The notes under the pieces were generated by a model. The model saw only the letters and a list, made by a program, of their open reading frames with translations. It made no database searches and was not told where the DNA came from. From Halotia branconii CENA392 (GTDB lineage: Bacteria > Cyanobacteriota > Cyanobacteriia > Cyanobacteriales > Nostocaceae): DNA of 64,000 nucleotides. A program made the position numbers and the translations under genes. The stretch spans positions 5,311,455 to 5,375,454 of the forward strand of contig NZ_CP124543.1 of assembly GCF_029953635.1 (NCBI RefSeq). Direction: 5' to 3'. Positions 49,778 to 58,679 of this stretch are shown piece after piece (positions within the stretch are counted from its first letter, which is position 1; every line of letters starts with the position of its first letter).

Positions 49778-50179
49778 CTGAAACTTTTGGAGATTTTCAA
49801 AACCTTCGTAGGCATGATATCATGTGCGGCTTATTAGTTATGAATCCCGCATCTGTGCAAAAACCTGAAAACTCTTTCTCCCCCTGCGGTCTTAGATGAT
49901 AAGTCTTTACCCGAACACGATATGAAGGGTTATTTTACACAATTAAGCAAACTCTTACACTTGACTATTGCCTCAAGATTTCTACAATATATAAAGAATA
50001 ATTACAATTTGTGAAAAAAGCGTTTGTATCGCTTTTGGTCAAGACAGTGTTGCTAAATTGATCAAATTATTTTGGCACTTTGACAATGCGATCGCCTAAC
50101 CCAAAAGAAACATCTGCATCTTGCAGAAACGCTTACTTCTTATTGACAAATCCTGTTTGCCGACAAAAGGTTTCTTAAA
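49778..50179. other. Spacer upstream of the Hlip gene
   Basis: AT-rich; no gene was found. A HIP1-like site (GCGATCGC) at ~50090 lies 90 bases upstream of the start of the high-light-inducible protein gene. Any light- or stress-responsive promoter would be here, but no consensus can be set by eye. Confidence 0.45.
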
Positions 50180-50350
50180 ATGACACAACCACAACCAACA
50201 ATAACGCCCAAACTAGAAGATCCTAAATTTGGCTTCAACGAATATGCTGAACGATTGAATGGTAGAGCCGCAATGATTGGCTTTGCCTTATTGGTGGTGA
50301 TTGAATACGTCACTAATCAAGGCGTGCTATCATGGCTCGGTCTGAAATAG
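50180..50350 (+). CDS. High-light-inducible chlorophyll a/b-binding-like protein
   Basis: A 56-residue one-helix thylakoid protein (Hlip/SCP family). The diagnostic LHC motif is AERLNGRAAMIGF, followed by the hydrophobic LLVVIEYVTNQG segment and a short WLGL end. Hlips bind chlorophyll and carotenoid and protect assembling photosystem II under high light. The start MTQPQPTITPKL lacks a strong SD. Confidence 0.93.
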   Translation: MTQPQPTITPKLEDPKFGFNEYAERLNGRAAMIGFALLVVIEYVTNQGVLSWLGLK

Positions 50351-50593
50351 TGCCATCGTCAAGCACAGGCATGTAAGTTGTAAGCTAGTAATTAGAAGAG
50401 TTTTAACCAGTTGGAACACCCAGCTGGTTTTGACTATTATCAATTGATAGCGAACTACCTCGCCCAATTTGCCGTCTGGTAACTAGGAGGGTACACCAGA
50501 GAGTGTGAGTATTAACTTAAACTTGCAAATAATATACGCAAAAGGGTTAATAACCACACTTGCTACTTTACTGAAGAACATTATAATATTTTG

Positions 50594-50977
50594 ATGCTTC
50601 TTTATATTAGAAGGGCAACTCTCAGGTGGGGTATTCTCGGTAAATTGACACAAAAGGTTATCTGGACAAACCAAGCCGTGATGAATGCTGTATTACCTCG
50701 TTTTTTGAAGTCAACCTATAGAAAAGAACCATTAATCAGTGTATTAATAACGATAGGTGTGGTAGATGCCCTGATTGGTGGATTAGATGATAGCTGGTCA
50801 TTGTTCGCTTTTGGCTTGGGTATGACAGGTGTGACCCTTGTCTTTAAGTTGTGGCGTATCCAGCAACGTCGTCCTCTTCCAGAGGAGCCTGTAGTGCAAC
50901 ATTATTTGCCTTCTCGCTCATCTAGTCCTACTCTACCCATGCTGACTATTCCTAAGAAAAAAGGGACTAAGGACTAG
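50594..50977 (+). CDS. Small membrane protein, unknown
   Basis: A 127-residue protein. An N-terminal basic amphipathic region (LYIRRATLRWGILGKL), one or two hydrophobic segments (~48-62 and 68-86) and a Pro/Ser-rich basic C-terminus. No family recognised. The C-terminal codons (KKKGTKD) and the stop fall in a GGACTAAG/GGACTAG heptamer array, so the end of the protein is shaped by the repeat. The TTG directly before the ATG is not favoured. Confidence 0.55.
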   Translation: MLLYIRRATLRWGILGKLTQKVIWTNQAVMNAVLPRFLKSTYRKEPLISVLITIGVVDALIGGLDDSWSLFAFGLGMTGVTLVFKLWRIQQRRPLPEEPVVQHYLPSRSSSPTLPMLTIPKKKGTKD

Positions 50978-50998
50978 GAATTAGGGACTAGGGACTAG
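50959..50998. repeat. Heptamer array (GGGACTA)
   Basis: About five tandem GGGACTA-type heptamers overlapping the 3' end of the gene at 50594-50977. Confidence 0.8.
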
Positions 50999-51113
50999 TC
51001 TATATAAAGTAGAAGCTTTGTCTCAAAAATCGGGACTTTAGCTGACTAGTGTTGGTGAGTTATAACGTGTGAAAATCTGATTGATATAACTGTTTTAAAA
51101 GTGAGGCAAACTT

Positions 51114-52169
51114 GTGAGGAGTGAGGGAAAAGGTGGTGGAGGTAATTGCGTACTATGTCCGTATGTGATCTTGGCATTGGTTGCAGCAGCTACCCTTCCA
51201 GTCGTTCTCTGGCAAGGGTTTGGTATTCATGTTGCTCGTGCTGCTTTGGAAGTAGTACCAAATTTTCCTAATCGCACCAGCTTTGCTAATCCCCAGCTAT
51301 TTTACTCTCTTGTCGGACATAGAGGAACTGTTAAATCTTTGGCTTTTAGTCCAAATAGCAAAATTTTAGCTAGTGGCGGTGCTGACAACGAAGGGGTAAT
51401 CCGTTTGTGGAATCTAGAAACTGGTAAAAAAGCGGGGAATATCAGTAAAGCACACAAAGCCTCTGTGGAATCTTTGGTAATTTCGCCAGATGGTCAAACC
51501 CTAGCCAGCTGTAGCAATGACAACACAATTAACCTATGGAATCTGAAAAATAATAAATTTAGTCGTTCCTTTGTAGGACACACTAGTAATGTATTATCTT
51601 TAGCTGTATCTCCCGATAGTAAGATTCTCGTTAGTGGTGCTTTAGACGGAATCCGGTCATGGGATTTGCTGCAAGAGCGCCCATTAGCTACTTTAGTACG
51701 CTTTGATAACTCGATTTATACAGTAGCAATCAGTCCTGATGGTCAGACTGTGGTTAGTGGTGACTACAAGGGTGTAATTAAACTGTGGAACTTAAATACT
51801 GGTCAATTACTCAGTGAATTTGCTGCCCATACTAATGTTGTCACAGATGTAATTTTTACACCAGATGGACAAACCTTAATTAGTGCTAGCCGCGATCGCA
51901 CTGTTAAACTTTGGAATGTTAACTCAAAAGAATTAATTCGCACTTTTACAGAAAATAACAATTGGGTGAATGCTATAGCCATTAACCCCAATGGACAAAC
52001 CCTTGCTAGTGCTGGTAGAGATGGTATTAAAGTGTGGAATTTAACTACAGGTGAGTTAATCAGTTCATTTAGAGGACATACCGATTGGGTAAGTGCGATC
52101 GCTTTTAGTCCCGATGGACAAACTTTAGCTAGCGGTGGCTTTGATGGCAGAATCAATATCTGGCGCTAA
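51114..52169 (+). CDS. WD40-repeat protein, membrane-anchored or exported
   Basis: A 351-residue protein with an N-terminal hydrophobic segment (YVILALVAAATLPVVLWQ, ~residues 17-35) and seven WD40 units forming a beta-propeller from ~67 to 351. Repeat marks are SPDGQTLAS, TIRLWNL-like IRLWNLETG, VKLWNVNSK and GHTDWVSAIAFSPDG. The start is GTG (51114) after a GTGAGGC-like SD; no ATG lies nearby in frame. A scaffold role is typical; the partner is unknown. Confidence 0.85.
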   Translation: MRSEGKGGGGNCVLCPYVILALVAAATLPVVLWQGFGIHVARAALEVVPNFPNRTSFANPQLFYSLVGHRGTVKSLAFSPNSKILASGGADNEGVIRLWNLETGKKAGNISKAHKASVESLVISPDGQTLASCSNDNTINLWNLKNNKFSRSFVGHTSNVLSLAVSPDSKILVSGALDGIRSWDLLQERPLATLVRFDNSIYTVAISPDGQTVVSGDYKGVIKLWNLNTGQLLSEFAAHTNVVTDVIFTPDGQTLISASRDRTVKLWNVNSKELIRTFTENNNWVNAIAINPNGQTLASAGRDGIKVWNLTTGELISSFRGHTDWVSAIAFSPDGQTLASGGFDGRINIWR

Positions 52170-52451
52170 AAATTAACCCTTCAACTACACTCAGGGTTAA
52201 AAATTAACATCCCCGTTAGCTGTGATGAGTTAAATCTTACTCTCTGCGCCTTTGCGCGGCAGTCGCTACAAGTCGGCAAAGCCGACGACAGTCGCCTCAA
52301 GTCGGGAAACCCTTTCGGCAGTTCCTCATGGGGGAAACCCCCAAGACCGGACTGCCGACGCTCCTGCGTCGCTACCGCTTCGCTAACACCACGGCGCTGT
52401 CTCCCCAACGCGCTGCCTTGTCTCTGCGTGTTAGCGTAGCGGGGCGTAGCC
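52170..52451. repeat. Compound palindromic repeat region
   Basis: Non-coding, GC-rich for this genome. It contains several short palindromes: GTCGGC/GCCGAC (52272-52286), TGGGGG-AAA-CCCCCA (52329-52343) and repeated GCGTAGC words. These words also occur in 1440-1550 and 56080-56100, so this is a composite of dispersed repeats. A 75-codon open reading on the minus strand is an artefact of these repeats. Confidence 0.65.
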
Positions 52452-53957
52452 CTATAAACTCCTACCCAGATTCACCAACGAAGAAAATAAAACCAAAACT
52501 GGGACAATTTCTAATCTTCCCATCCACATCAACAAAATTAAAGTCAATTTACCTAGCCAGTGTAAATCTGGGCTAGTAATTCCTGCTGATAAACCCACAC
52601 TTCCTAAAGCAGAAGCAGCTTCAAAAAGTACATCAATAAAATCATATTCAGGAGCAACATGGAGCAATATCATAACTCCAAGGGCGATCGCTCCTAGCCA
52701 AAGTACGGCTAAGATAGCAGCAGTTTCAATAATCCGATTTGCTTCTGTCTCAGTTAATACTTTATTTTCTAACTGATAGCGCATGAGTTGATGATGTTGA
52801 AGAGTCAGTCGTTGAAAACGCCACAATACGCCTTTATAAAAAGATACCAACCTTTTTAACTTCAATCCTCCAACTGTAGAACCAGAAGCCCCACCTACTA
52901 TCATCGCCAAAGTTAACAACAGTTTGGCGCTGGGACTCCAAGTTTGTAAATCAACAGTTTCAAATCCACAGGTTCCTAAAGCAGAAACCCATTGAAATAG
53001 AGAATCTAACCACAAAAACGCACCGCTAAACCAACGATTTTCTATAAATAGTGCAAGTGTTCCCAAACCCAATAGTAGCCACAATGCCCGATGTTGTGAA
53101 TCTTGCCAGAGTGCAGACAATCGCCGTTGTTTGATTAACTGGTAATGGATGGGAAAGCTGATTGCTCCAGCAATCATTACTGGAATAATAGCTAATCGAA
53201 TAACGGGACTATAACTGCCTAAACTTTGATCGCGGATACTAAAACCACCTGTAGAAATGCCGGTGAAAGCGTGGTTAATTGCGTCCCACAAAGGCATTCC
53301 GGCTATGTACAGCAATAAAATACTTAATCCTGTATAAATGAAGTAAATCCACCAAATCCGGCGTACTGTTGCAGTTACAGTTAAAGCGATACGCTGTTGT
53401 CTAGCCTCAGCTTTATAAAGTTGATCAGCATCTTTACTAGGTTCTAGAACAGAAAGAACTAGAACAATCATCCCGACTCCACCAATCCACTCAGTTAAAG
53501 AACGCCACCACTGCAAACTATGAGGTAGTTCATTTTCGTGTAGTGTTACTGTTAGCCCTGTGCTAGTAAATCCCGAAAATGCTTCAAAAGCAGCATTCCA
53601 GAAATACTGAAACTCTAGTACAGTTTGGGGTGTTGGGGTAGAGAGAGTTGTATGAGCGATCGCCAAAAATGGAATTGCTCCTAAAAGGGGAATAATCCCC
53701 CAACTAATGGCAGCAATCAGCAGAGAATGGCGTAAACGAGTTACCTTACTTTCACTGAATATGCGGTAAAATAATTGACCAGGAATCAAAGAGGCGATCG
53801 CTGTTTCTAAGAATGGCAAGATAGCATAATATTCACCAAACCAAATACACACAGGCAAAGAAGCCAAGGCCATGACACCGGGTACATGTAGCAATAAACC
53901 TACATAATGCAGAATTGTCCTCACATGAGGACTCAAAGGACGAATCTTAATCTTCAC
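52452..53957 (-). CDS. Trk/Ktr-type potassium uptake protein, membrane subunit
   Basis: A 501-residue TrkH/KtrB-family K+ (or Na+/K+) transporter with eight or more helices forming four M1-P-M2 units. Filter-like motifs include FEAFSGFTSTGLTVT, AFTGISTGGFSI, WVSALGTCGFETVD and FEAASALGSVGLSAGI. Each has a Gly-containing filter, and the spacing fits the family. Its start overlaps the stop of the regulatory NAD-binding gene by four bases (ATGA), giving one operon. Confidence 0.9.
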   Translation of the reverse strand: MKIKIRPLSPHVRTILHYVGLLLHVPGVMALASLPVCIWFGEYYAILPFLETAIASLIPGQLFYRIFSESKVTRLRHSLLIAAISWGIIPLLGAIPFLAIAHTTLSTPTPQTVLEFQYFWNAAFEAFSGFTSTGLTVTLHENELPHSLQWWRSLTEWIGGVGMIVLVLSVLEPSKDADQLYKAEARQQRIALTVTATVRRIWWIYFIYTGLSILLLYIAGMPLWDAINHAFTGISTGGFSIRDQSLGSYSPVIRLAIIPVMIAGAISFPIHYQLIKQRRLSALWQDSQHRALWLLLGLGTLALFIENRWFSGAFLWLDSLFQWVSALGTCGFETVDLQTWSPSAKLLLTLAMIVGGASGSTVGGLKLKRLVSFYKGVLWRFQRLTLQHHQLMRYQLENKVLTETEANRIIETAAILAVLWLGAIALGVMILLHVAPEYDFIDVLFEAASALGSVGLSAGITSPDLHWLGKLTLILLMWMGRLEIVPVLVLFSSLVNLGRSL

Positions 53958-54355
53958 GCTTCTGGTAGCAGGTTGTAGAGATGGTGGGCAATAATAACCT
54001 CTGGGTCAACGATGACGTGTACACCTATTTTGGTAAACAGTCCTCTATGTTCCTTTTCGTGTACCATACTTATTAAAGTGGGGATATTATACTCTTTGCC
54101 CAAAAACATAGTCATGAGATTAGCTGAATCATCGCTAGTTGTCGCAATTATGGCATCTGCTTGATCTGCTCCAGCTTCATCCAAAATTCCGCCTTGAGTA
54201 ATGTTGGCGTGAAATACCTTAATATCGTATTCTTGTAAAACTTCTAAAGCCCGTTCCTCTGAAGCTTCAATAATCGCCACATTATGCCCATCTTTTAGTG
54301 CTAATTCTGCTAAAGAGACACCCTCTGGGCTGGCTCCTACAATAATCAAGTTCAT
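53954..54355 (-). CDS. TrkA-N (RCK) domain regulator of potassium uptake
   Basis: A 133-residue cytosolic protein with only the N-terminal Rossmann domain of TrkA/KtrA. It starts MNLIIVGASPEGVSLAELAL (GxSxxG nucleotide motif), with VAIIEASEERA (ribose-binding acid) and IATTSDDSANLMTMFLGK. The C-terminal TrkA_C domain of KtrA (total ~220 residues) is missing, so this is a short form that may dimerise only through the N domain. Gates the channel-like partner encoded next to it. Confidence 0.88.
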   Translation of the reverse strand: MNLIIVGASPEGVSLAELALKDGHNVAIIEASEERALEVLQEYDIKVFHANITQGGILDEAGADQADAIIATTSDDSANLMTMFLGKEYNIPTLISMVHEKEHRGLFTKIGVHVIVDPEVIIAHHLYNLLPEA

Positions 54356-54390
54356 ATTAATTGATAGTTAATAGTTATTTTAGAGACTCA

Positions 54391-54421
54391 GATCCCCGAC
54401 TTCTTTGAGAAGTCGGGGATC
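54391..54421. repeat. Perfect hairpin GATCCCCGACTTCT
   Basis: GATCCCCGACTTCT and AGAAGTCGGGGATC form a 14-bp perfect stem with a 3-base loop (TTG), in the upstream region of the potassium operon (minus strand). This word occurs widely as a cyanobacterial dispersed hairpin; no gene function is claimed. Confidence 0.75.
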
Positions 54422-54562
54422 TTGTCGCTCACGAAATATCATCAACACTTACCTACTTTTAACCACCCAAAAACCTGTTCTGCTGTTAATGTCAAGTTAA
54501 TTCCTTCTAATACTCGAAGTTGCTGATTTCCTCTAACTGTTTACTTTAAGATCATCTTAGTA

Positions 54563-55927
54563 TTAAACTGGCGTGGCTTGCCGTACTTCTATCGGTTCAC
54601 CTGTCAAGCTAAAAGCGCGAATTTCGGTAATTTTTACTTTTACTAATTGTCCTTTCAATTTTTGGATGTCACCAGGGAAAAAAGTTAAACGATTACCGCC
54701 TGTGCGTCCCATTACTTGAGTTGGATCTTTAGAGTTTTGGTCTTCTACCAATACTTCTTCGATGCGTCCGAAGTAACGTTGCGATCGCTCGGCTGCTTTA
54801 ATGTTGACTAAATGGTTTAATCTTTGTAAGCGATCGCTTTTAACTTCTTCACTTAACTGATTTTGCCACAAAGCTGCGGGTGTACCTGGACGAGGTGAAT
54901 ATGCTGCTGTATTCAATAAATCAAAGCCAATATCTTCAACTAATTTGAGAGTATTTTCAAACTGTGCTTCTGTCTCCCCAGGAAAACCCACGATCGCATC
55001 AGCACTAATTGACGCATCTGGCATATACTTACGAATAGTGTCGATAACTCGGCGGTATTTTTCCTGGGTATAACCCCGTGACATAGCTTTTAAAATCTCG
55101 TTATTCCCAGATTGGAAAGGAATGTGAAAGTGTTCGCACACCTTGGGTAACTCGGCACAAGCTTTAATTAATCGCTCAGTAAAATAACGAGGATGGCTGG
55201 TAGCAAATCTTAAGCGTTCAATTCCTGGAACATCATGTACGCAGTACAACAAATCTGTAAATGTGTGTAGATGCCTACCTTCAGGTGTCGCCCCAGGCAA
55301 ATCTCTACCGTAAGCATCAATATTTTGACCGAGTAGGGTGACTTCCTTGTAACCTTGGTGACCTAATTCTACCATTTCGGCGCGAATAGCTTCGGGTGTG
55401 CGAGATTGTTCAACACCACGCACATTCGGAACCACACAATAGGTACAGCGTTCGTTGCAGCCGTAAATCACATTCACCCAGGCAGTAACTTTGCTATCTC
55501 GTCGCGGCTGAGTAATATCTTCTATAATATGAACCGACTCAGTTGCGACAACTTGATTACCCTCCAAAACCGACTCTAGTAAATCTTTGAGACGGTTAGC
55601 GTGTTGTGGCCCCATTACCAAGTCTAATTCTGGCACTCGCCGTAAAAGGCTCTCGCCTTCTTGTTGAGCAACACAACCAGCAACAATCAATGTTAAATCA
55701 GGCTGTTCATGTTTGCGTTTAGCTTGTCTACCGAGGTAAGAATATACCTTTTGCTCAGCATTATCTCGAATTGTGCAGGTATTGTAGAGAATCACATCTG
55801 CATGGTTCGGATCTTCAGAAAATTCCAACCCCATGTCTTCTAAGATGCCAGCCATGCGTTCTGAGTCGGCTTTATTCATCTGGCAACCGAAAGTAGTAAT
55901 GTGATAGCGGCGTTTAGAAGTGGTCAT
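54563..55927 (-). CDS. miaB: tRNA-2-methylthio-N6-dimethylallyladenosine synthase
   Basis: MiaB, a radical-SAM methylthiotransferase modifying A37 of tRNAs that read UNN codons. A 454-residue protein. The N-terminal cluster-binding domain has TFGCQMNKADSERM, YNTCTIRDNA and VAGCVAQ; the radical-SAM motif is NERCTYCVVPNVRG (CxxxCxxC); a TRAM domain occupies the last ~65 residues. Single gene. Confidence 0.95.
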   Translation of the reverse strand: MTTSKRRYHITTFGCQMNKADSERMAGILEDMGLEFSEDPNHADVILYNTCTIRDNAEQKVYSYLGRQAKRKHEQPDLTLIVAGCVAQQEGESLLRRVPELDLVMGPQHANRLKDLLESVLEGNQVVATESVHIIEDITQPRRDSKVTAWVNVIYGCNERCTYCVVPNVRGVEQSRTPEAIRAEMVELGHQGYKEVTLLGQNIDAYGRDLPGATPEGRHLHTFTDLLYCVHDVPGIERLRFATSHPRYFTERLIKACAELPKVCEHFHIPFQSGNNEILKAMSRGYTQEKYRRVIDTIRKYMPDASISADAIVGFPGETEAQFENTLKLVEDIGFDLLNTAAYSPRPGTPAALWQNQLSEEVKSDRLQRLNHLVNIKAAERSQRYFGRIEEVLVEDQNSKDPTQVMGRTGGNRLTFFPGDIQKLKGQLVKVKITEIRAFSLTGEPIEVRQATPV

Positions 55928-56406
55928 GGGCGATTATGCTTAATCAGCGTTATGTATATAAATTTTATTTCTATATTTTATTTACTCTAACAATCTTTGG
56001 GCTAGCTCTTTAAAAGTAACCGAGTTGCTTTTGAAAAATATTTACCAAGAAGGCAAGAGTTAGGAGGCAGATAGCGTAGCGGTAGCGAGTCCGCGAACGT
56101 CGGGCAGAAGGTAGAAGTATCAATTAAAACTTTAGTTCTGGGTTTAAAGCCACAGTTTGAAAAGCGAAAAATGCGGTAATACCATTTCACGAAATTATTG
56201 ATACAAATTACTTTTCTTACTCCCCCTGCCCCCGGTCACTGAGCGTAGCCGAAGTGCTGCCTCCCCTGCTCTCTGCCCCCTGCCTCCCCTGCTTGCCCAA
56301 ATGTATCAACTTTAAAGTGAAACGGTATCACCGATTGTCCGCATGAAGTTACTAAGTTTTGCAGATTTAGAATAGAGTAGTGCTGGTGTCTGTTTTGGGA
56401 GGTTTT
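55928..56406. other. Spacer with MITE-like element
   Basis: Between miaB and the Uma2 gene. It holds short repeats (GATAGCGTAGCGGTAGCGAG at 56071-56090) and the MITE-like element at 56175-56332. No gene was recognised. Confidence 0.55.
56175..56332. repeat. MITE-like element with GGTRATACC terminal inverted repeats
   Basis: Ends GGTAATACCATTTCAC (56175-56190) and GTGAAACGGTATCACC (56317-56332) are inverted repeats matching at 14 of 16 positions. The interior includes a C-rich tract and the TTACTTTTCTTAC word. Positions 1-52 of the window carry most of the left half in the opposite orientation, showing a second copy. Confidence 0.75.
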
Positions 56407-56949
56407 ATGTCTCTAACAATTCAAGACTTGGAAAAAATGCAGCAGCAGTATCCTGACTATCGGATGGAATTAGTCCAGGGAAATATCATTGTTATGAGTC
56501 CGTCGGGATATGAATCAGATGAAGTTGCAGCCGAAATGATTGCCCAAATACGTAACTGGGTTAAACCTCGCAAACTTGGACGGGTAGCAGCTTCTAGTGC
56601 TGGTTTTAGATTACCCAATTCTAATTTAAGAGCGCCTGATGCTTCATTTGTTTTAGCGGAACGTTTGCGTCGTAGTCCCAAGTCTTTTGCTCAGTTAGCT
56701 CCTGATTTGACAGTGGAAGTAAAATCTCCCAGTGATGATTTAGAACAGTTGCGGGCAAAAATCCGAGAATTTTTGTCTTTGGGAACGCGAGTAGGGATTC
56801 TAATTAACCCAGATGATCGAACTGTTGAAGTTCTTTCCTCAGAAACAGAGCCAGTGATTTTACGCAACAAGGATGTACTAACTGTTCCTGATTTGCTGCC
56901 AGGGTGGAAAGTACAAATTTCCGATTTGTGGTCACCAGAATTTGACTAA
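56407..56949 (+). CDS. Uma2-family (DUF820) endonuclease
   Basis: A 180-residue Uma2-family protein of PD-(D/E)XK nuclease fold, an expanded family in cyanobacteria. It reads DYRMELVQGNIIVMSP (catalytic Glu in RMELVQG), a RAPDASFVL Asp motif and the VEVKSPSD active-site block. The start at 56407 has GGGAGG six bases upstream. The role is unknown; similar genes are often near mobile elements. Confidence 0.9.
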   Translation: MSLTIQDLEKMQQQYPDYRMELVQGNIIVMSPSGYESDEVAAEMIAQIRNWVKPRKLGRVAASSAGFRLPNSNLRAPDASFVLAERLRRSPKSFAQLAPDLTVEVKSPSDDLEQLRAKIREFLSLGTRVGILINPDDRTVEVLSSETEPVILRNKDVLTVPDLLPGWKVQISDLWSPEFD

Positions 56950-57123
56950 AGGTATTTTTAACCGGATTTTAGTTATTTTTATAAAACAGCGATCGCCAAT
57001 CCACAACAAAGACAAATCATTAAAATTTAGCCAATGTCATAGTTATTTTGGCTGGCTCTCGACTGACTTCAACAGAGGGACGGTAGAATAGACCTTATTT
57101 TTGTAGCTGCAAAAAACGAAACC

Positions 57124-57870
57124 ATGACAATGCATTCTACTCTCCAACACGCATTTAATAACCGCCGTGTCTTGAAAGTGATCAGCGGGTTGAATAACTT
57201 TGATAGCGATCGCGTTGCTGCTATTATCAAAGCTGCTGAACTTGGTGGTGCTACTTTTGTCGATATTGCTGCTAATGCTGCTCTAGTTCAGTTAGCTAAA
57301 AACTTGATTAATTTACCAGTTTGTGTATCAGCGGTAGAACCAGAAAAATTTGTTGAAGTTGTGGCAGCTGGTGCAGATTTGATTGAAATCGGCAATTTTG
57401 ATTCGTTTTATGCCCAAGGAAGACGTTTTGAAGCTGAGGAAGTTTTGGCATTAACTCACCAAACCCGCGCTTTACTTCCAGAAATTACCTTATCTGTTAC
57501 CGTTCCTCACATTTTGTCCTTAGATCAACAAGTGGAACTAGCAGAAGAACTAGTCAAAGCTGGAGCCGATATTATTCAAACCGAAGGCGGCACTAGCAGC
57601 CAACCGTCTCACCCTGGAACTTTGGGATTAATTGAAAAAGCTGCTCCCACCTTAGCAGCAGCTTATGAAATTTCCCGTGCAGTATCCGTACCTGTATTGT
57701 GTGCTTCTGGCATTTCTAACGTCACAGTACCATTAGCGATCGCCTCTGGTGCTGCTGGTATTGGTGTGGGTTCTGCTATTAACCAACTCAATAGTGAACT
57801 AGCTATGATTGCTGCTGTGCGTGGCTTAGTCGAGTCCTTAGCAACAACATCAGTGGTGAGTGCTGGGTAA
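57124..57870 (+). CDS. ycf23: Ycf23/DUF561 TIM-barrel protein
   Basis: A 248-residue protein matching chloroplast Ycf23 (DUF561). It starts MHSTLQHAFNNRRVLKVISGLNNF and shows TIM-barrel strand/helix pieces: VDIAANAALV, VSAVEPEKF, ADLIEIGNFDSFY, ADIIQTEGG and SGISNVTVPLAIASGAAGIGVGSAIN, the last resembling a phosphate-binding end. Conserved through cyanobacteria and red-algal plastids; function not established. Starts at 57124 or two codons later. Confidence 0.9.
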   Translation: MTMHSTLQHAFNNRRVLKVISGLNNFDSDRVAAIIKAAELGGATFVDIAANAALVQLAKNLINLPVCVSAVEPEKFVEVVAAGADLIEIGNFDSFYAQGRRFEAEEVLALTHQTRALLPEITLSVTVPHILSLDQQVELAEELVKAGADIIQTEGGTSSQPSHPGTLGLIEKAAPTLAAAYEISRAVSVPVLCASGISNVTVPLAIASGAAGIGVGSAINQLNSELAMIAAVRGLVESLATTSVVSAG

Positions 57871-58097
57871 TCCAATTTGTCTGGAACTCCAGTTCCAGGC
57901 TATTAACCAGAATCTCTCATGAGTTACTTCTGAATGAAGTTGGCAAATGTTCCATGAAAAAGCTTTAGTTATACCTATCAAGTTGCTAAGGATCAAAGTA
58001 GCTGCACACGCTGAAAGATCGCTTTTTGAGCAGTTGACAGCGCCAAACTCAAACTACTAGAGTGACACTGTTATTGGTAAACAAATAAGTTCGGTTT

Positions 58098-58565
58098 ATG
58101 GTGCGTCAACGCTCTATTTTTTCACTGGTTCTAGTATTATTGGCCACATTCTTGATTAGTTGTGGCGGTCCTGGCGTGGCAGTTGCACCGCCAACTTACA
58201 CAGCAGTTGATCTGCAAAGGATTCAGGTACACGTTCCTGAAATTCAATCTGTGCGCGATCGCTCTCAAGAACTGCAACGGCTAATTCAAAGGAGAGATTG
58301 GATCGATGTGGGTAATTTTATACATGGCCCCATAACAGAAGCAAGGTTGAGTATGACTTATGTTACTCCCAACCTGCTGCCTAAAGTCCAACCCACAGCA
58401 CGCCAAATCACGCGAGATTTGTTAAATCATCTGGTTAAAATTGATCAAGCTGCAAAAGAAGGTGATACTTTGCTTGCCTTGAATAATTCCCAAGCTGCTT
58501 TCACAGATATCGATAAATTCCTTGAGCTGCTTCCACAAACAAGCAGTATCTCAGAGGAAAGTTAA
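58098..58565 (+). CDS. psbQ: Photosystem II protein PsbQ (CyanoQ)
   Basis: A 155-residue lumenal lipoprotein of photosystem II. A signal peptide ends in the lipobox LISC (Cys22, lipidated). The mature helical bundle has TAVDLQRIQVHVPEIQSVRDRS, RDWIDVGNFIHGP, MTYVTPNLLP and FTDIDKFLELLP, typical of CyanoQ. It stabilises the oxygen-evolving complex. Single gene on the plus strand; it follows ycf23 by 227 bases. Confidence 0.9.
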   Translation: MVRQRSIFSLVLVLLATFLISCGGPGVAVAPPTYTAVDLQRIQVHVPEIQSVRDRSQELQRLIQRRDWIDVGNFIHGPITEARLSMTYVTPNLLPKVQPTARQITRDLLNHLVKIDQAAKEGDTLLALNNSQAAFTDIDKFLELLPQTSSISEES

Positions 58566-58569
58566 GAGT

Positions 58570-58600
58570 TAATAATTAGGAGTTAGGAGTTAGGAGTTTT
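58570..58600. repeat. Heptamer array (TTAGGAG)
   Basis: Three to four tandem TTAGGAG heptamers right after the psbQ stop. Confidence 0.75.
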
Positions 58601-58679
58601 AAATTCAACAATTGGTAATTACGAATTACGAATTATTTTGAAGCTTCTGGCTCTTTACTTTTAATTTTGCATCAAAGTT

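Noticed and set aside
52181..52408. 75-codon minus-strand open reading
   Set aside because: It is made of dispersed palindromic repeats with GC-rich words; Cys/Arg-rich composition of this kind is a repeat artefact.
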